Assembly (NCBI GenBank): GCA_037969035.1 | Contig: JBBKWU010000008.1 | Coordinates: 43,830 to 107,829 of the forward strand | DNA from: JBBKWU01 sp037969035 | GTDB lineage: Bacteria > Pseudomonadota > Alphaproteobacteria > Micavibrionales > Micavibrionaceae | Direction of reading: 5' to 3' | DNA: 64,000 nucleotides | Notes under the pieces: generated by a model | Seen by the model: only the letters and a program-made list of their open reading frames with translations | Databases searched by the model: none | Told to the model about the DNA's origin: nothing | In this document: positions 26,338 to 34,818 of the stretch, in pieces | Layout: every line of letters begins with the position of its first letter | Numbering within the stretch: position 1 is the stretch's first letter | Program-made: the position numbers and the translations under genes

Positions 26338-29300
26338 ATGATACATATAGAGAAATTACATAAACTGCTTTTGTGCGGTGCGATTGTCATAATTGCACTC
26401 ACACTTGTGTCTGCAGTTTGGGTTAGCCCGTCTTATGCGCAGTTCCAAGAAAACTACGATGATGAGGAATTGATCCTTGTTGCGACGAAGGATCAGTATA
26501 TCCTCTCCGATGGTGTGATCGCCATACAGCGCGCGGGTAAATATTACCTGCCTATCATTCAACTGGCGGAGATGGCTAGTTTTGTCGTTGATACGGACCT
26601 TGATCGCGGTGTGATTGATGGTTGGTATTTGAGCGAAGATAATAAATTTTCAATCAATACCGAAACTGGCGAAATCATTAACAAGGGCGTGCGTCAAAAC
26701 TTGTCAGAGGATGAATATATTCTTGATAATTCTGGAAATGGCTTTGGCGACCTTTACTTGCTGCAGGAGAAGCTGAATTCAATCTGGCCTGTACAATTCA
26801 CGGTCGATATATATGCGCTGGCGTTGCGCATTGAAACAGAAGAGAAGCTGCCGTTTGAGTTGCAGCTTGAGCGTGATGAACGCCGTGAACTATCCGAGGC
26901 AAAGAAGCGTTATGCCCCGACCAAAAGAGATGACCTGCCGTTTGTTGAGAATAATTACCGTTTCTTTGGGTTGCCTGCTTACGATCTTGATTGGCAATCT
27001 AAATGGGAAAATAAAGAAAAAGATTTTACATCGAATGTGAATGTGAATGGTACGCAAGACTTGTTGTGGGCGCAGGCTGATTACAATGCGAAGGTGAATT
27101 ATACCAAGGAAGGCAAAATCGAAAAGCCGCGCAATATCCGTTTAAGCTTTTTGCGTCAGTTTTTTAAAGATGATGCGCCTTTGGGCGTTCGCGAAATTGA
27201 GGCGGGTGATACGCGCGCCCCGATGGCCAAGTTGGTCAAAAGCAGCGTGAACGGGCGCGGTGTTTCGCTTTCGTCAAAACCTGTAACCAAGGATCGCTCG
27301 TTCGATGAAATCACAATCGAGGGAACCGCCAGACCAGGTTGGGAAATTGAGCTGTATCGTAATAATCAACTGATAGAATTTGGCACGGTTGATGATCAGG
27401 GCGAGTACAGGTTCGAAAATGTTGAGTTAACCGTCGGCAATAACCAGTTCCGCATCGTTTTATATGGCCCACAAGGCCAGATCGAAGAACGTACAGAAAG
27501 CCATGTGATTAGTGGCGGTATGTTGACGCCTGGAGATACGCAGTTTTCTTTGGCAGCGGTTGATGCCGATCGCCCGTTCATTTTGCTGGATGACAGTCAA
27601 AACGGGACAACGGCAGAGGGGATCGCGCAATCAGGAAAGGTTTCTTTTGGTCTCACGAACTGGTTGACGATGTTCGGTACGGCAAACAGTTTACCATTGC
27701 AGCAAAGCGGTAATAATGACCGCGATGGTAAATATTTGACTGTCGGCGCCATGTTTACAGGTCTTGGCGGCACAGGACAAGCCGAAGTCTATCGCGAGGT
27801 CGGGGGCGGTAATGCGCTTGATCTGCAATTTGCAACGAAGCTTCTTGGTGTAAATTTAAATTTTGAAAGCTCGTTTTTTCGGGATTTCGAGAGCGATGTT
27901 GTCGGCTTTGGTGAGGGTGCCAAAACATATGATGGTGGCGTCCGCGCCAGCCATAATTTCAAATTACCTTTTGGTTCTTTGGGGCTTAACCTCGGGGTGG
28001 ATCATCAAAAACGTAAGAACGGTATTAACCAAACACAGTTCACATCTCGCCAATCCTTTAGCCGCGCTAATATAAACCTTAGCCATTCGACGACCACAAA
28101 TCTGACTGACCATAAATTGGTGAATAGCACGGCAAGCTTAACGGCGACCGTTCGTATGCAACAGTGGCAGGTGCGCTCGGGTTTGAATTATACCATGAAA
28201 CCGCGTGCAGAGATTACAAGCGCCAATGCGGAGCTTCGCTATCGCGGTGATGATAGTTTTTCCGCGGCGGTAAGTGTTCAGCGCAACTTCCTGACCTCGA
28301 TTATCTCAACGGGGGCACAGGTCAGTTATGATTTTGGCGAGTTTTTGGGGAGCGTTGATGCGGACTGGCAAAAAGAACAAGGCTTTGTCTTTACCTTGCG
28401 CGCCAGTACATCGCTTGGGCCTTTCGGCGATAGCGGAAAATACGATTTCAGCAGTAAGAAGCTTTCGGGCATTACGCCAGTTAAAGGCAAAATATTCCTC
28501 GATAAAAACGATGACGGCATTTTCAATGAAGGTGACGAACCTGTCGAAGATGCCAAGTTATTGATTGATGGTCGCGGTACGCGTGATTACACCGATGAAA
28601 ATGGTGTGGTTGTTGTACGAAATGGCGGCAGCGGCGTGCGGAACGTTGAAGTCGATAAAAGCTCGCTGGTTGATCCGTATTTCAGACCAACCGTGGATGG
28701 CTACAGTACTGTGTTGCGTCAGGGTGGTATGCCTTATATGGAGTTCCCTGTTATTGAAACGGGCTCGATTGACGGCACGGTATTAGACGATAACTCGGGC
28801 GACCCTGTTGAGGGCATGCGCTTAGAGTTGGTCGATGCTGCGGGTGAAGTCGTGGCCAATGCTGAAACCGCCTATGACGGTTTTTATACCTTCGAATTTA
28901 TCAAGCCGGGCGATTACACCGTCCGTGCTGACCCAACTTACCAAGTTAACGTCCCACCGATGTCCGTGTCGGTCGCTTCCGATGATCTATTCGCCTATGG
29001 AATAGATCTAGCTCTTATGGAGCAGGCTAAGGAAGCGTTAGCTGCCGAGGAGGATGCTGAAATCTCGCAAGAGATGGACGCATCGTCAGATGAAGCAGTA
29101 AGCGGAGCAAGTGGCGGAGTAGCCCATACTCACCACAGCAAAGGGACCGGACAGCCTGCTCCGAAACCAACCGATGGCGCTTTTGCCGCCTTCGTAAAAC
29201 GTGTCAGGATCGGAGAGCATTCAGACAAAGCTCGCTTTGTCATGGATCTCTCAGGGCCTCTGAACTACACGCTTTCCTGTAAGGAAAACTGTTCAGAGAT

Positions 29301-29517
29301 CAAGGTTGATCTGCCAAACGTCGCATGGAGCGCTATTACGCACTGGCATGCCGATGAGACACCGATCATCAAGAGCTTTGACGTAGAAGCCCTTGCCGGT
29401 GGCGGGACACGCATTACGATCAAGGCGCGTAATACAATGTCGGTTGGACTAAACGGTGTACTCGCCCCGCAAGAGAAGGCGGAACGGGGACATCGTCTGT
29501 ACCTTGATCTGCAATAA
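26338..29517 (+). CDS. usher-like outer-membrane protein with SdrB-like folds and C-terminal AMIN-like domain
   Basis: A 1059-residue exported protein. The signal peptide ends near VSPSYA. Residues about 40-200 form a periplasmic domain, and about 200-705 is rich in alternating hydrophobic strands typical of a large beta-barrel (many aromatic/Gly pairs, few Cys), with an inserted Ig-like plug (SFDEITIEGTARPGWEIELY). Then come two SdrB/carboxypeptidase-regulatory-like folds: KIFLDKNDDGIFNEGDEP near 712 with a Ca-binding Asp pattern, and GSIDGTVLDDNSGDPVEGM near 810. An Ala/Glu/Ser linker (about 885-945) leads to an AMIN-like domain (VKRVRIGEHSDKARFVMDL from about 950). The layout resembles TcfC-like ushers. 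The AMIN-like end, a peptidoglycan-binding type, is unusual for an usher. AGGGG precedes the ATG. Confidence 0.72.
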   Translation: MIHIEKLHKLLLCGAIVIIALTLVSAVWVSPSYAQFQENYDDEELILVATKDQYILSDGVIAIQRAGKYYLPIIQLAEMASFVVDTDLDRGVIDGWYLSEDNKFSINTETGEIINKGVRQNLSEDEYILDNSGNGFGDLYLLQEKLNSIWPVQFTVDIYALALRIETEEKLPFELQLERDERRELSEAKKRYAPTKRDDLPFVENNYRFFGLPAYDLDWQSKWENKEKDFTSNVNVNGTQDLLWAQADYNAKVNYTKEGKIEKPRNIRLSFLRQFFKDDAPLGVREIEAGDTRAPMAKLVKSSVNGRGVSLSSKPVTKDRSFDEITIEGTARPGWEIELYRNNQLIEFGTVDDQGEYRFENVELTVGNNQFRIVLYGPQGQIEERTESHVISGGMLTPGDTQFSLAAVDADRPFILLDDSQNGTTAEGIAQSGKVSFGLTNWLTMFGTANSLPLQQSGNNDRDGKYLTVGAMFTGLGGTGQAEVYREVGGGNALDLQFATKLLGVNLNFESSFFRDFESDVVGFGEGAKTYDGGVRASHNFKLPFGSLGLNLGVDHQKRKNGINQTQFTSRQSFSRANINLSHSTTTNLTDHKLVNSTASLTATVRMQQWQVRSGLNYTMKPRAEITSANAELRYRGDDSFSAAVSVQRNFLTSIISTGAQVSYDFGEFLGSVDADWQKEQGFVFTLRASTSLGPFGDSGKYDFSSKKLSGITPVKGKIFLDKNDDGIFNEGDEPVEDAKLLIDGRGTRDYTDENGVVVVRNGGSGVRNVEVDKSSLVDPYFRPTVDGYSTVLRQGGMPYMEFPVIETGSIDGTVLDDNSGDPVEGMRLELVDAAGEVVANAETAYDGFYTFEFIKPGDYTVRADPTYQVNVPPMSVSVASDDLFAYGIDLALMEQAKEALAAEEDAEISQEMDASSDEAVSGASGGVAHTHHSKGTGQPAPKPTDGAFAAFVKRVRIGEHSDKARFVMDLSGPLNYTLSCKENCSEIKVDLPNVAWSAITHWHADETPIIKSFDVEALAGGGTRITIKARNTMSVGLNGVLAPQEKAERGHRLYLDLQ

Positions 29518-29530
29518 CCATTGTGGATCA

Positions 29531-29584
29531 CTTCAAAAAGGGTTGCCGGCTCCGGCGTATTGGGGGCCGGTAACTCCCTTGAAG
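29531..29584 (+). terminator. long hairpin after the usher-like gene
   Basis: CTTCAA, GGG and TTGCCGGC are answered in order by GCCGGTAA, CCC and TTGAAG, giving a long interrupted stem starting 14 bases after the stop codon. It is not followed by a T tract. It may stop transcription or protect the 3' end. Confidence 0.55.
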
Positions 29585-29587
29585 CAC

Positions 29588-29613
29588 CCGAAGCAAACCG
29601 CAGGTTTGTTCGG
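29588..29613. repeat. core fragment of the palindromic repeat family
   Basis: An 11-bp stem with one bulge (CCGAAGCAAACC paired with GGTTTGTTCGG) and a GCA loop. The GCAAACCGCAGGTTTGTT segment is identical to the core of the repeat at 22829, while the outer arms of that family are missing. Confidence 0.65.
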
Positions 29614-29713
29614 AAAAGAAGTGGAAGTGTTGAAATAGAGTAGCCCTCTTTTTTCAATGCGCGAAGTGTCGACCGTCATGGATTTATCATTCATGGCGGC
29701 GCATTCGTATGCT

Positions 29714-29742
29714 TTGACAAGGTTTCACGCAAACTTTGTAAT
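29714..29742 (+). promoter_or_regulatory. promoter for the 29800 gene
   Basis: TTGACA at 29714-29719 and TGTAAT at 29737-29742 are separated by 17 bp, which is close to consensus. Transcription would start about 50 bases before the ATG. Confidence 0.65.
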
Positions 29743-29799
29743 TTGAGTATGAAATCATGTATAATGATCGCAATTAATAAAAAAACAGGGAGTTAAACA

Positions 29800-30369
29800 A
29801 TGTCCAGCACACCGGTAAAAATTCCGTCTTTCTATTTGGACTTTATGGATTCTGTGAATGAACAGGGACATGACAGCATTATCATGCGCTCCAGCGCGAC
29901 AAGTTCGGACGCAAGCTGTGTTGAGCTTGATATCCGCCTTCATTCAACACATCCTCATTTGAAATATATGGTGGCACTGGTGGATGAAAATGCCTATTTT
30001 GACCACCCTAAAACGGGCGAAGCGCTTTCTTCTGCGGTGAACTTCATCGAATTGCTGGGCTTCCCAAAGGATGTGGCGCGGGTGGATGAATTTTATCTCG
30101 GCCCGTTTAACGAAGACGGTATCTTGGAAATTATGGCCGCCGCCGATCATACCGCAGGCCGCCTTGACCTCGAAGAACGCGCCGATAGCCTGCAACGCGA
30201 AGCAGACCGTTTACGTAAAGAGGCGGAAATTTATGGCGGCTTGAGCAAAATTCACGGAACATTGGTCGGTGTGCAAACAGGCCTTGAGAAAATACAACGT
30301 CGTGAAGACGCCAAAAAACGTTTCACTGTCTATGAGGGCGGAAAATCCAAAGTACCAAAACTGGCCTAG
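29800..30369 (+). CDS. orphan protein with shared C-terminal GGK tail, 189 aa
   Basis: Not recognised. A soluble protein without signal peptide or membrane span. The first 110 residues are mixed alpha/beta. About 120-160 is a charged helix with coiled-coil character (LQREADRLRKEAEIYG). The last 17 residues, KRFTVYEGGKSKVPKLA, are nearly the same as the end of the next gene's product and related to that of the gene at 59856, although the bodies do not align by eye. GGGAG precedes the start. It has its own promoter and is the first of three consecutive orphan genes. Confidence 0.7.
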   Translation: MSSTPVKIPSFYLDFMDSVNEQGHDSIIMRSSATSSDASCVELDIRLHSTHPHLKYMVALVDENAYFDHPKTGEALSSAVNFIELLGFPKDVARVDEFYLGPFNEDGILEIMAAADHTAGRLDLEERADSLQREADRLRKEAEIYGGLSKIHGTLVGVQTGLEKIQRREDAKKRFTVYEGGKSKVPKLA

Positions 30370-30393
30370 TTTTTTTAACCGTGCCAATCTTTA

Positions 30394-30424
30394 TTGACAT
30401 AATGTATTGTTTTGGGTTTATATA
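30394..30424 (+). promoter_or_regulatory. promoter for the 30449 gene
   Basis: TTGACATAA begins at 30394, and a TTATATA -10 region lies 18-19 bp downstream (30418-30424). The distance to the start codon is about 25 bases. Confidence 0.6.
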
Positions 30425-30448
30425 CTTAAATAACGGGAGATAATTTAA

Positions 30449-31021
30449 ATGAACGAGTCATTGAACCGAGATTGTGGAAGATTAATGGATTATGTTGACC
30501 ACAATGAACGTGGCAATGTTATCTGGTTTGGCTCTGATGAAATTATATCGGCGTCAGATTATAAAGATGTTGCGCAGCTTAAAAATAGTGCGTGGCTTCG
30601 TTCTAAATTGCCCCTGAAGTTATATATTCAAAAAGACCCCGATATAAGCGGTGACAAATGCTATCAGATATCAATATTTAAAGATGAGCATCAAGATGAT
30701 GATGCATTAGAGTTTGAAAACATTATGTTAGCAGATGATATTGTCACGGAATTAAATTTGCCGGCCAATATCTCGCGAGAAGCAGCTTATTTAACCTTTC
30801 TAACAAGAGACATGGCCATAGAAGTTATTAATGTCGCGCTTAATACGGCAAAGAAAATACAATCAGAACGCTTAGCAAGCCATTTTCAATGCGCCGCCGC
30901 TGAGCATAGTAGCAATTTAGCCGAAATGCTAAAGCCACCTTCCCAAAAGCAAGCAGAAGAGTTTCGCGCAAAATTTACTGTCCTTGAAGGCGGAAAACCC
31001 AAGGCACCGAAGCTAGCTTAG
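30449..31021 (+). CDS. orphan protein with shared C-terminal GGK tail, 190 aa
   Basis: Not recognised. Acidic, soluble, probably mostly helical in its second half. No signal peptide or membrane segment. The C-terminus RAKFTVLEGGKPKAPKLA matches the tail of the neighbouring 29800 product at 13 of its last 16 positions, while the rest shows no visible similarity. GGGAG is placed nine bases before the ATG. Its codon use looks more AT-rich than that of the surrounding housekeeping genes. Function unknown. Confidence 0.7.
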   Translation: MNESLNRDCGRLMDYVDHNERGNVIWFGSDEIISASDYKDVAQLKNSAWLRSKLPLKLYIQKDPDISGDKCYQISIFKDEHQDDDALEFENIMLADDIVTELNLPANISREAAYLTFLTRDMAIEVINVALNTAKKIQSERLASHFQCAAAEHSSNLAEMLKPPSQKQAEEFRAKFTVLEGGKPKAPKLA

Positions 31022-31060
31022 ATTTAGATTTGTAATTCTCGCAATTTTTTCATAATTTTA

Positions 31061-31090
31061 TTGACATATCATTCGGTGGGGGGGTAGATA
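31061..31090 (+). promoter_or_regulatory. promoter for the 31144 gene
   Basis: TTGACATAT begins at 31061, and TAGATA follows at 31085-31090 after an 18-bp spacer that contains a run of eight G with one interruption at its edge. The G-run spacer is unusual. Confidence 0.6.
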
Positions 31091-31143
31091 TTCATCTTGC
31101 TAGATTGCATATTGTAATTACATATTATGGAGAAATTTAAGTT

Positions 31144-31674
31144 ATGACTACGGATAAAAACATCAACATGGAACGTCTTAATGAAACATTGGCAGAGTTT
31201 GCCGATTACATGGAAGCGCGTTACGATTATTTCAGCAAAAGATCTTCGTTTGAAAGCAGCAAAAACATTGACCCTAAATTTAAGGATTCAAATGTTGTTT
31301 ATCAATATCGAATGAACATTGCTTTGCTTGCGAATGGCGCACCGACTATTGGTCAAGAGCCAGCTAACGAAGAAGAGGCGAAGCTTAAAGAATCCGTCAT
31401 GCAAGAAAGTTATCGTGACTGGGGTAACAATGGTTCTACTTATTTCGTAGATATCCTAAAAGGGGATTCTTTAAAAGATAACCCTGATGCGCAACGTATT
31501 CTGCATACACAAAATCAATTCATTGTTAGTAACACTCCTGGTCCTGTGGTTACAGGGTTGGTGCGTGGCTTTTGTGAGGTGGCTGGTCTTTTCGGTGCTA
31601 CTAAATTACGAAATGAAGTCCGCGCTATGAAAGTGCAACATGAAAATGCTCGTCGGGAGCTCGGTTTAAAATAG
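31144..31674 (+). CDS. orphan hypothetical protein, 176 aa
   Basis: Not recognised. Soluble and largely helical, with many charged residues. It has no signal peptide, although a short hydrophobic patch (PGPVVTGLVRGFCEVAGLFG, about 138-157) could be an amphipathic or membrane-touching helix. It does not carry the GGK tail of its two upstream neighbours. GGAG precedes the start by nine bases. The gene ends just before a strong bidirectional hairpin shared with acs. Confidence 0.7.
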   Translation: MTTDKNINMERLNETLAEFADYMEARYDYFSKRSSFESSKNIDPKFKDSNVVYQYRMNIALLANGAPTIGQEPANEEEAKLKESVMQESYRDWGNNGSTYFVDILKGDSLKDNPDAQRILHTQNQFIVSNTPGPVVTGLVRGFCEVAGLFGATKLRNEVRAMKVQHENARRELGLK

Positions 31675-31684
31675 TTAAGAAATC

Positions 31685-31713
31685 GGGTTAGGGGTTCTTT
31701 TAAACCCTAACCC
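31685..31713. terminator. bidirectional terminator-like hairpin between convergent genes
   Basis: GGGTTAGGG (31685-31693) pairs perfectly with CCCTAACCC (31705-31713). T-rich and A-rich loop sides give limited tails. It lies between the orphan gene and acs, and the right arm overlaps the acs stop codon. Confidence 0.65.
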
Positions 31714-33665
31714 CGCCCTTTAATTAAATCATCAACCACCGAAGGATCAGCCAGTGTGGAGGTGTCACCCAAGCTGTCGTCTTCGTGTGCGGCGATTTTG
31801 CGTAGGATTCGGCGCATGATTTTGCCGCTTCTTGTTTTTGGCAAGGCAGGTGCCCATTGAATGACATCAAGCTTTGCAATCGGGCCGATGATTTTGCGCA
31901 GGACGGCGTTGATTTCGTCTTTTAAGGTGTCATTTGGCTCGATGCCTGCGTTTAATGTTACATAGGCGTAGAGGCCTTGGCCTTTGAGATCATGCGGGAA
32001 ACCGACAACGGCGCTTTCTGATACTTTCTCGTGCTCGTTAATCGCACTTTCGACTTCGGCGGTGCCGAGGCGGTGGCCTGAGACGTTGATGACATCATCC
32101 ATACGGCCTGTGATCCAGTAATAGCCGTCTTCGTCGCGGCGGCAACCATCACCTGTGAAATATTTGCCTTTGAAGGTTGAGAAATAGGTTTGTTCGAACC
32201 GTTCGTCATCTTTGTAAACGGTGCGCATTTGCCCTGGCCAACTATCATCAATGCATAGAGCGCCTTGGCATGCGCCGTGTAGCTCAACACCTTCGGTATC
32301 AACGATGGAGAGTTTCACGCCGAAAAACGGTTTTGTCGCGCTGCCTGGTTTTGTGGCTGTGGCACCGGGGAACGGGGTTATCATGTGCCCGCCCGTTTCG
32401 GTTTGCCACCATGTATCCACGATGGGGCAACGATTATCGCCGACCACGGAATTATACCAATGCCATGCTTCATGGTTGATCGGCTCACCCACTGTGCCTA
32501 AGATTCGCAAAGATTTGCGCGATGTTTTTTCAACAGGCGCATCGCCCTCACGCAACAGCGAACGGATGGCGGTTGGCGCGGTGTAGAAAATATTGACCTT
32601 GTGCTTGTCGACGACTTGCCAAAAACGAGAAACATCAGGGTAATTCGGCACGCCTTCGAACACGAGTGAGGTCGCGCCATTGGCAAGCGGCCCGTACACG
32701 ATATAGCTATGGCCTGTGACCCAACCAACATCGGCCGTGCACCAATAGACTTCGCCGTCTTTGTAATCAAACACCCATTCATGGGTGAGCGAGGTGTAGA
32801 GCAAATAACCGCCTGTTGTATGCAAAACGCCTTTGGGCTTGCCTGTGCTGCCCGATGTATAGAGGATAAACAGCGGGTCTTCGGCGTTCATTTCTTCGCA
32901 TGGGCAATCATCGGGCTGATCGTCTACTAATTCATGCCACCAGATATCGCGGCTTTGGTTCCAATCAATATGACCGCCCGTGTGTTCAAGAGTCAGAACA
33001 GTGCGCACTTCAGGGCAACTTTTGATGGCTTCATCGACATTGGCTTTGAGCGGAATAGTTTTGCCGCCGCGCTTGCCTTCATCGGCGGTGATAATGACTT
33101 TTGAGTCACAATCTAAGATACGGTCACGCAAGGCGGTCGATGAAAACCCGCCAAAGACAACATTGTGAATAGCACCAATACGGGCACAGGCCAGCATTGC
33201 GTAAATCGCCTCGGGCACCATGGGCATATAAATTGTGACGCGCTCGCCCTTGTCCACGCCGCGAGATTTTAGGGCGTTTGCAAGGCGGCAAACTTCGCCT
33301 TTTAATTCGGCGTAGGTGATTTTTTTGTCAACGGAAGGGTCGTCGCCCTCGAAAATCAGCGCGGTTTGGTTCGCGCGTTCGGGCAAGTGGCGGTCAACGC
33401 AGTTGTAACAGGCATTCAATACGCCATCTTCGAACCATTTAATGGAAATGTCATTCGGGGCAAAAGACGTGTTTTTGATCTTTGTCGGTTTTTTAAACCA
33501 GTCGAGTCGCTGCGCCATTTCGCTCCAAAAACCGTCGGGGTCATCGAGGGAACGTTTATACAGCTCTTCATACTGCGTGGCATTGATATGAGCGTGTTTG
33601 ACGGTGTTTACGGATGGTTCGAAAAGCTCTGTTTTTGCGTCCTGTTTTTGTGCGGCGTTGGTCAT
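31707..33665 (-). CDS. acs: acetyl-CoA synthetase (AMP-forming)
   Basis: Activates acetate to acetyl-CoA through acetyl-AMP in the cytoplasm. At 652 residues it is full length. The ATP-binding P-loop is YTSGSTGKPKGVLH (about 270), acetate-pocket and core motifs include WWQTETGGHM and YFTGDGCRRDEDGYYW, and the C-terminal TRSGKIMRR contains Lys615, the residue acetylated in other Acs enzymes. A strong AGGAGG precedes the ATG. It stands alone, divergent from the APH-like kinase gene. Confidence 0.97.
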   Translation of the reverse strand: MTNAAQKQDAKTELFEPSVNTVKHAHINATQYEELYKRSLDDPDGFWSEMAQRLDWFKKPTKIKNTSFAPNDISIKWFEDGVLNACYNCVDRHLPERANQTALIFEGDDPSVDKKITYAELKGEVCRLANALKSRGVDKGERVTIYMPMVPEAIYAMLACARIGAIHNVVFGGFSSTALRDRILDCDSKVIITADEGKRGGKTIPLKANVDEAIKSCPEVRTVLTLEHTGGHIDWNQSRDIWWHELVDDQPDDCPCEEMNAEDPLFILYTSGSTGKPKGVLHTTGGYLLYTSLTHEWVFDYKDGEVYWCTADVGWVTGHSYIVYGPLANGATSLVFEGVPNYPDVSRFWQVVDKHKVNIFYTAPTAIRSLLREGDAPVEKTSRKSLRILGTVGEPINHEAWHWYNSVVGDNRCPIVDTWWQTETGGHMITPFPGATATKPGSATKPFFGVKLSIVDTEGVELHGACQGALCIDDSWPGQMRTVYKDDERFEQTYFSTFKGKYFTGDGCRRDEDGYYWITGRMDDVINVSGHRLGTAEVESAINEHEKVSESAVVGFPHDLKGQGLYAYVTLNAGIEPNDTLKDEINAVLRKIIGPIAKLDVIQWAPALPKTRSGKIMRRILRKIAAHEDDSLGDTSTLADPSVVDDLIKGRG

Positions 33666-33748
33666 TTTATATGCCTCCTATTTTATTTTTATGCCCTTTA
33701 TTGGTAGCACAAATGCCGTTGAATGTTGATAGCAAATCGTTGTATTTG

Positions 33749-33778
33749 TTGACATAAGATCGATAGCGGCGCTATGTT
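33749..33778 (+). promoter_or_regulatory. promoter for the 33818 gene
   Basis: TTGACATAA begins at 33749, with a TATGTT -10 candidate at 33773-33778 after 18 bp. It lies 40 bases before the start codon. Confidence 0.5.
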
Positions 33779-33817
33779 GCTTTTTATAATAATGTACAAG
33801 GTGCGCGCAAACGAAAA

Positions 33818-34804
33818 ATGTTAAACAGTCTTTCGAAATTCAAAGAATTTGATCACGTGCGTAAAAGCGATTTACAGCCGATGAATAGTCGCGGTTTGGC
33901 GCATGACCATGTGCGGATTAATGGCACGGAATGGCTGTTACGAATACTGCGCGGTAATCAGCTCGGCGCGGATGATCAGTCTTATCTGCCGCTACAGAAA
34001 AATATCTATGATGAAATGTCCCCATCGGGCGTGACGCCGCGCGCACTTGGGATTATCACAGCGAATGAAGAGTTTCCGCATGGCGCAGTGATCGTGAAAT
34101 ATATCGAAGGCCGTCATATTAACAATGCTAAAGATTTAAAAGCTGTGGCGAAAAGCCTTGGGCAGCTTCATAAAATGACGAGCGATAAGGGAACGGGGAA
34201 TTTGGACGTTTCCCCATCTCCTTTGGCGACACAAGATTTTTTATTGCGCGAGGTGTTCAAGGATAGCTTTAACGCTGCAGCTAGCGGTTCTAAAATGCAG
34301 CAATTATTATGCGCGGAGCGTGCGCGGATATTGGGTGCCATTGATGAATTAAAAAGCGCGGATTTGCCGCTTTCGCTGATTGGTGGTGACAGCCATTTGG
34401 GGAATTATTTGATCGATAAAAACGGTAAAGCTTGGCTCGTGGATATAGAATTTGCGACTTATGATCTGGCATTGATTGATCTTGCGGATGCGTCATTGCC
34501 GATGAATGCAGGGATTGATTATTCGATTGGAGTAACGCCGAGCGTACATGATCGAACAGTTTTTTATCATGGTTGGGCGAGTGTCGTAGGCAAGACTATT
34601 TCTGAGGCGTTGCGCCCGCACCGAGATTTGGCAGAAAAAACTGTGCAGTTGCGAACACTGGCATGGCTTGTGGATTGGAAAGAACGGGCGCGGTTTGAAG
34701 ATAACGGCGCGATGAACGATGCTACACGCAAAAACTATGATGATATGGCAGATTATTACCTAAGACCGCGTCAGCTTAATAAGCTGTTTAAACCGGCACC
34801 GTAG
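33818..34804 (+). CDS. APH/choline-kinase-like phosphotransferase
   Basis: A 328-residue protein of the aminoglycoside phosphotransferase-like kinase fold. The catalytic loop is LIGGDSHLGNYLID (usual form HGDxHxxN, here GGDSHLGN), and the metal-binding segment is AWLVDIEFATYDLALIDLA. The N-lobe includes a VKYIEG hinge-like stretch. The substrate is unknown; relatives phosphorylate small alcohols, sugars or proteins. The HGD His is replaced by Gly, which may alter activity. It ends 14 bases before the convergent msrA. Confidence 0.72.
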   Translation: MLNSLSKFKEFDHVRKSDLQPMNSRGLAHDHVRINGTEWLLRILRGNQLGADDQSYLPLQKNIYDEMSPSGVTPRALGIITANEEFPHGAVIVKYIEGRHINNAKDLKAVAKSLGQLHKMTSDKGTGNLDVSPSPLATQDFLLREVFKDSFNAAASGSKMQQLLCAERARILGAIDELKSADLPLSLIGGDSHLGNYLIDKNGKAWLVDIEFATYDLALIDLADASLPMNAGIDYSIGVTPSVHDRTVFYHGWASVVGKTISEALRPHRDLAEKTVQLRTLAWLVDWKERARFEDNGAMNDATRKNYDDMADYYLRPRQLNKLFKPAP

Positions 34805-34818
34805 AGCCTAAAATATAT

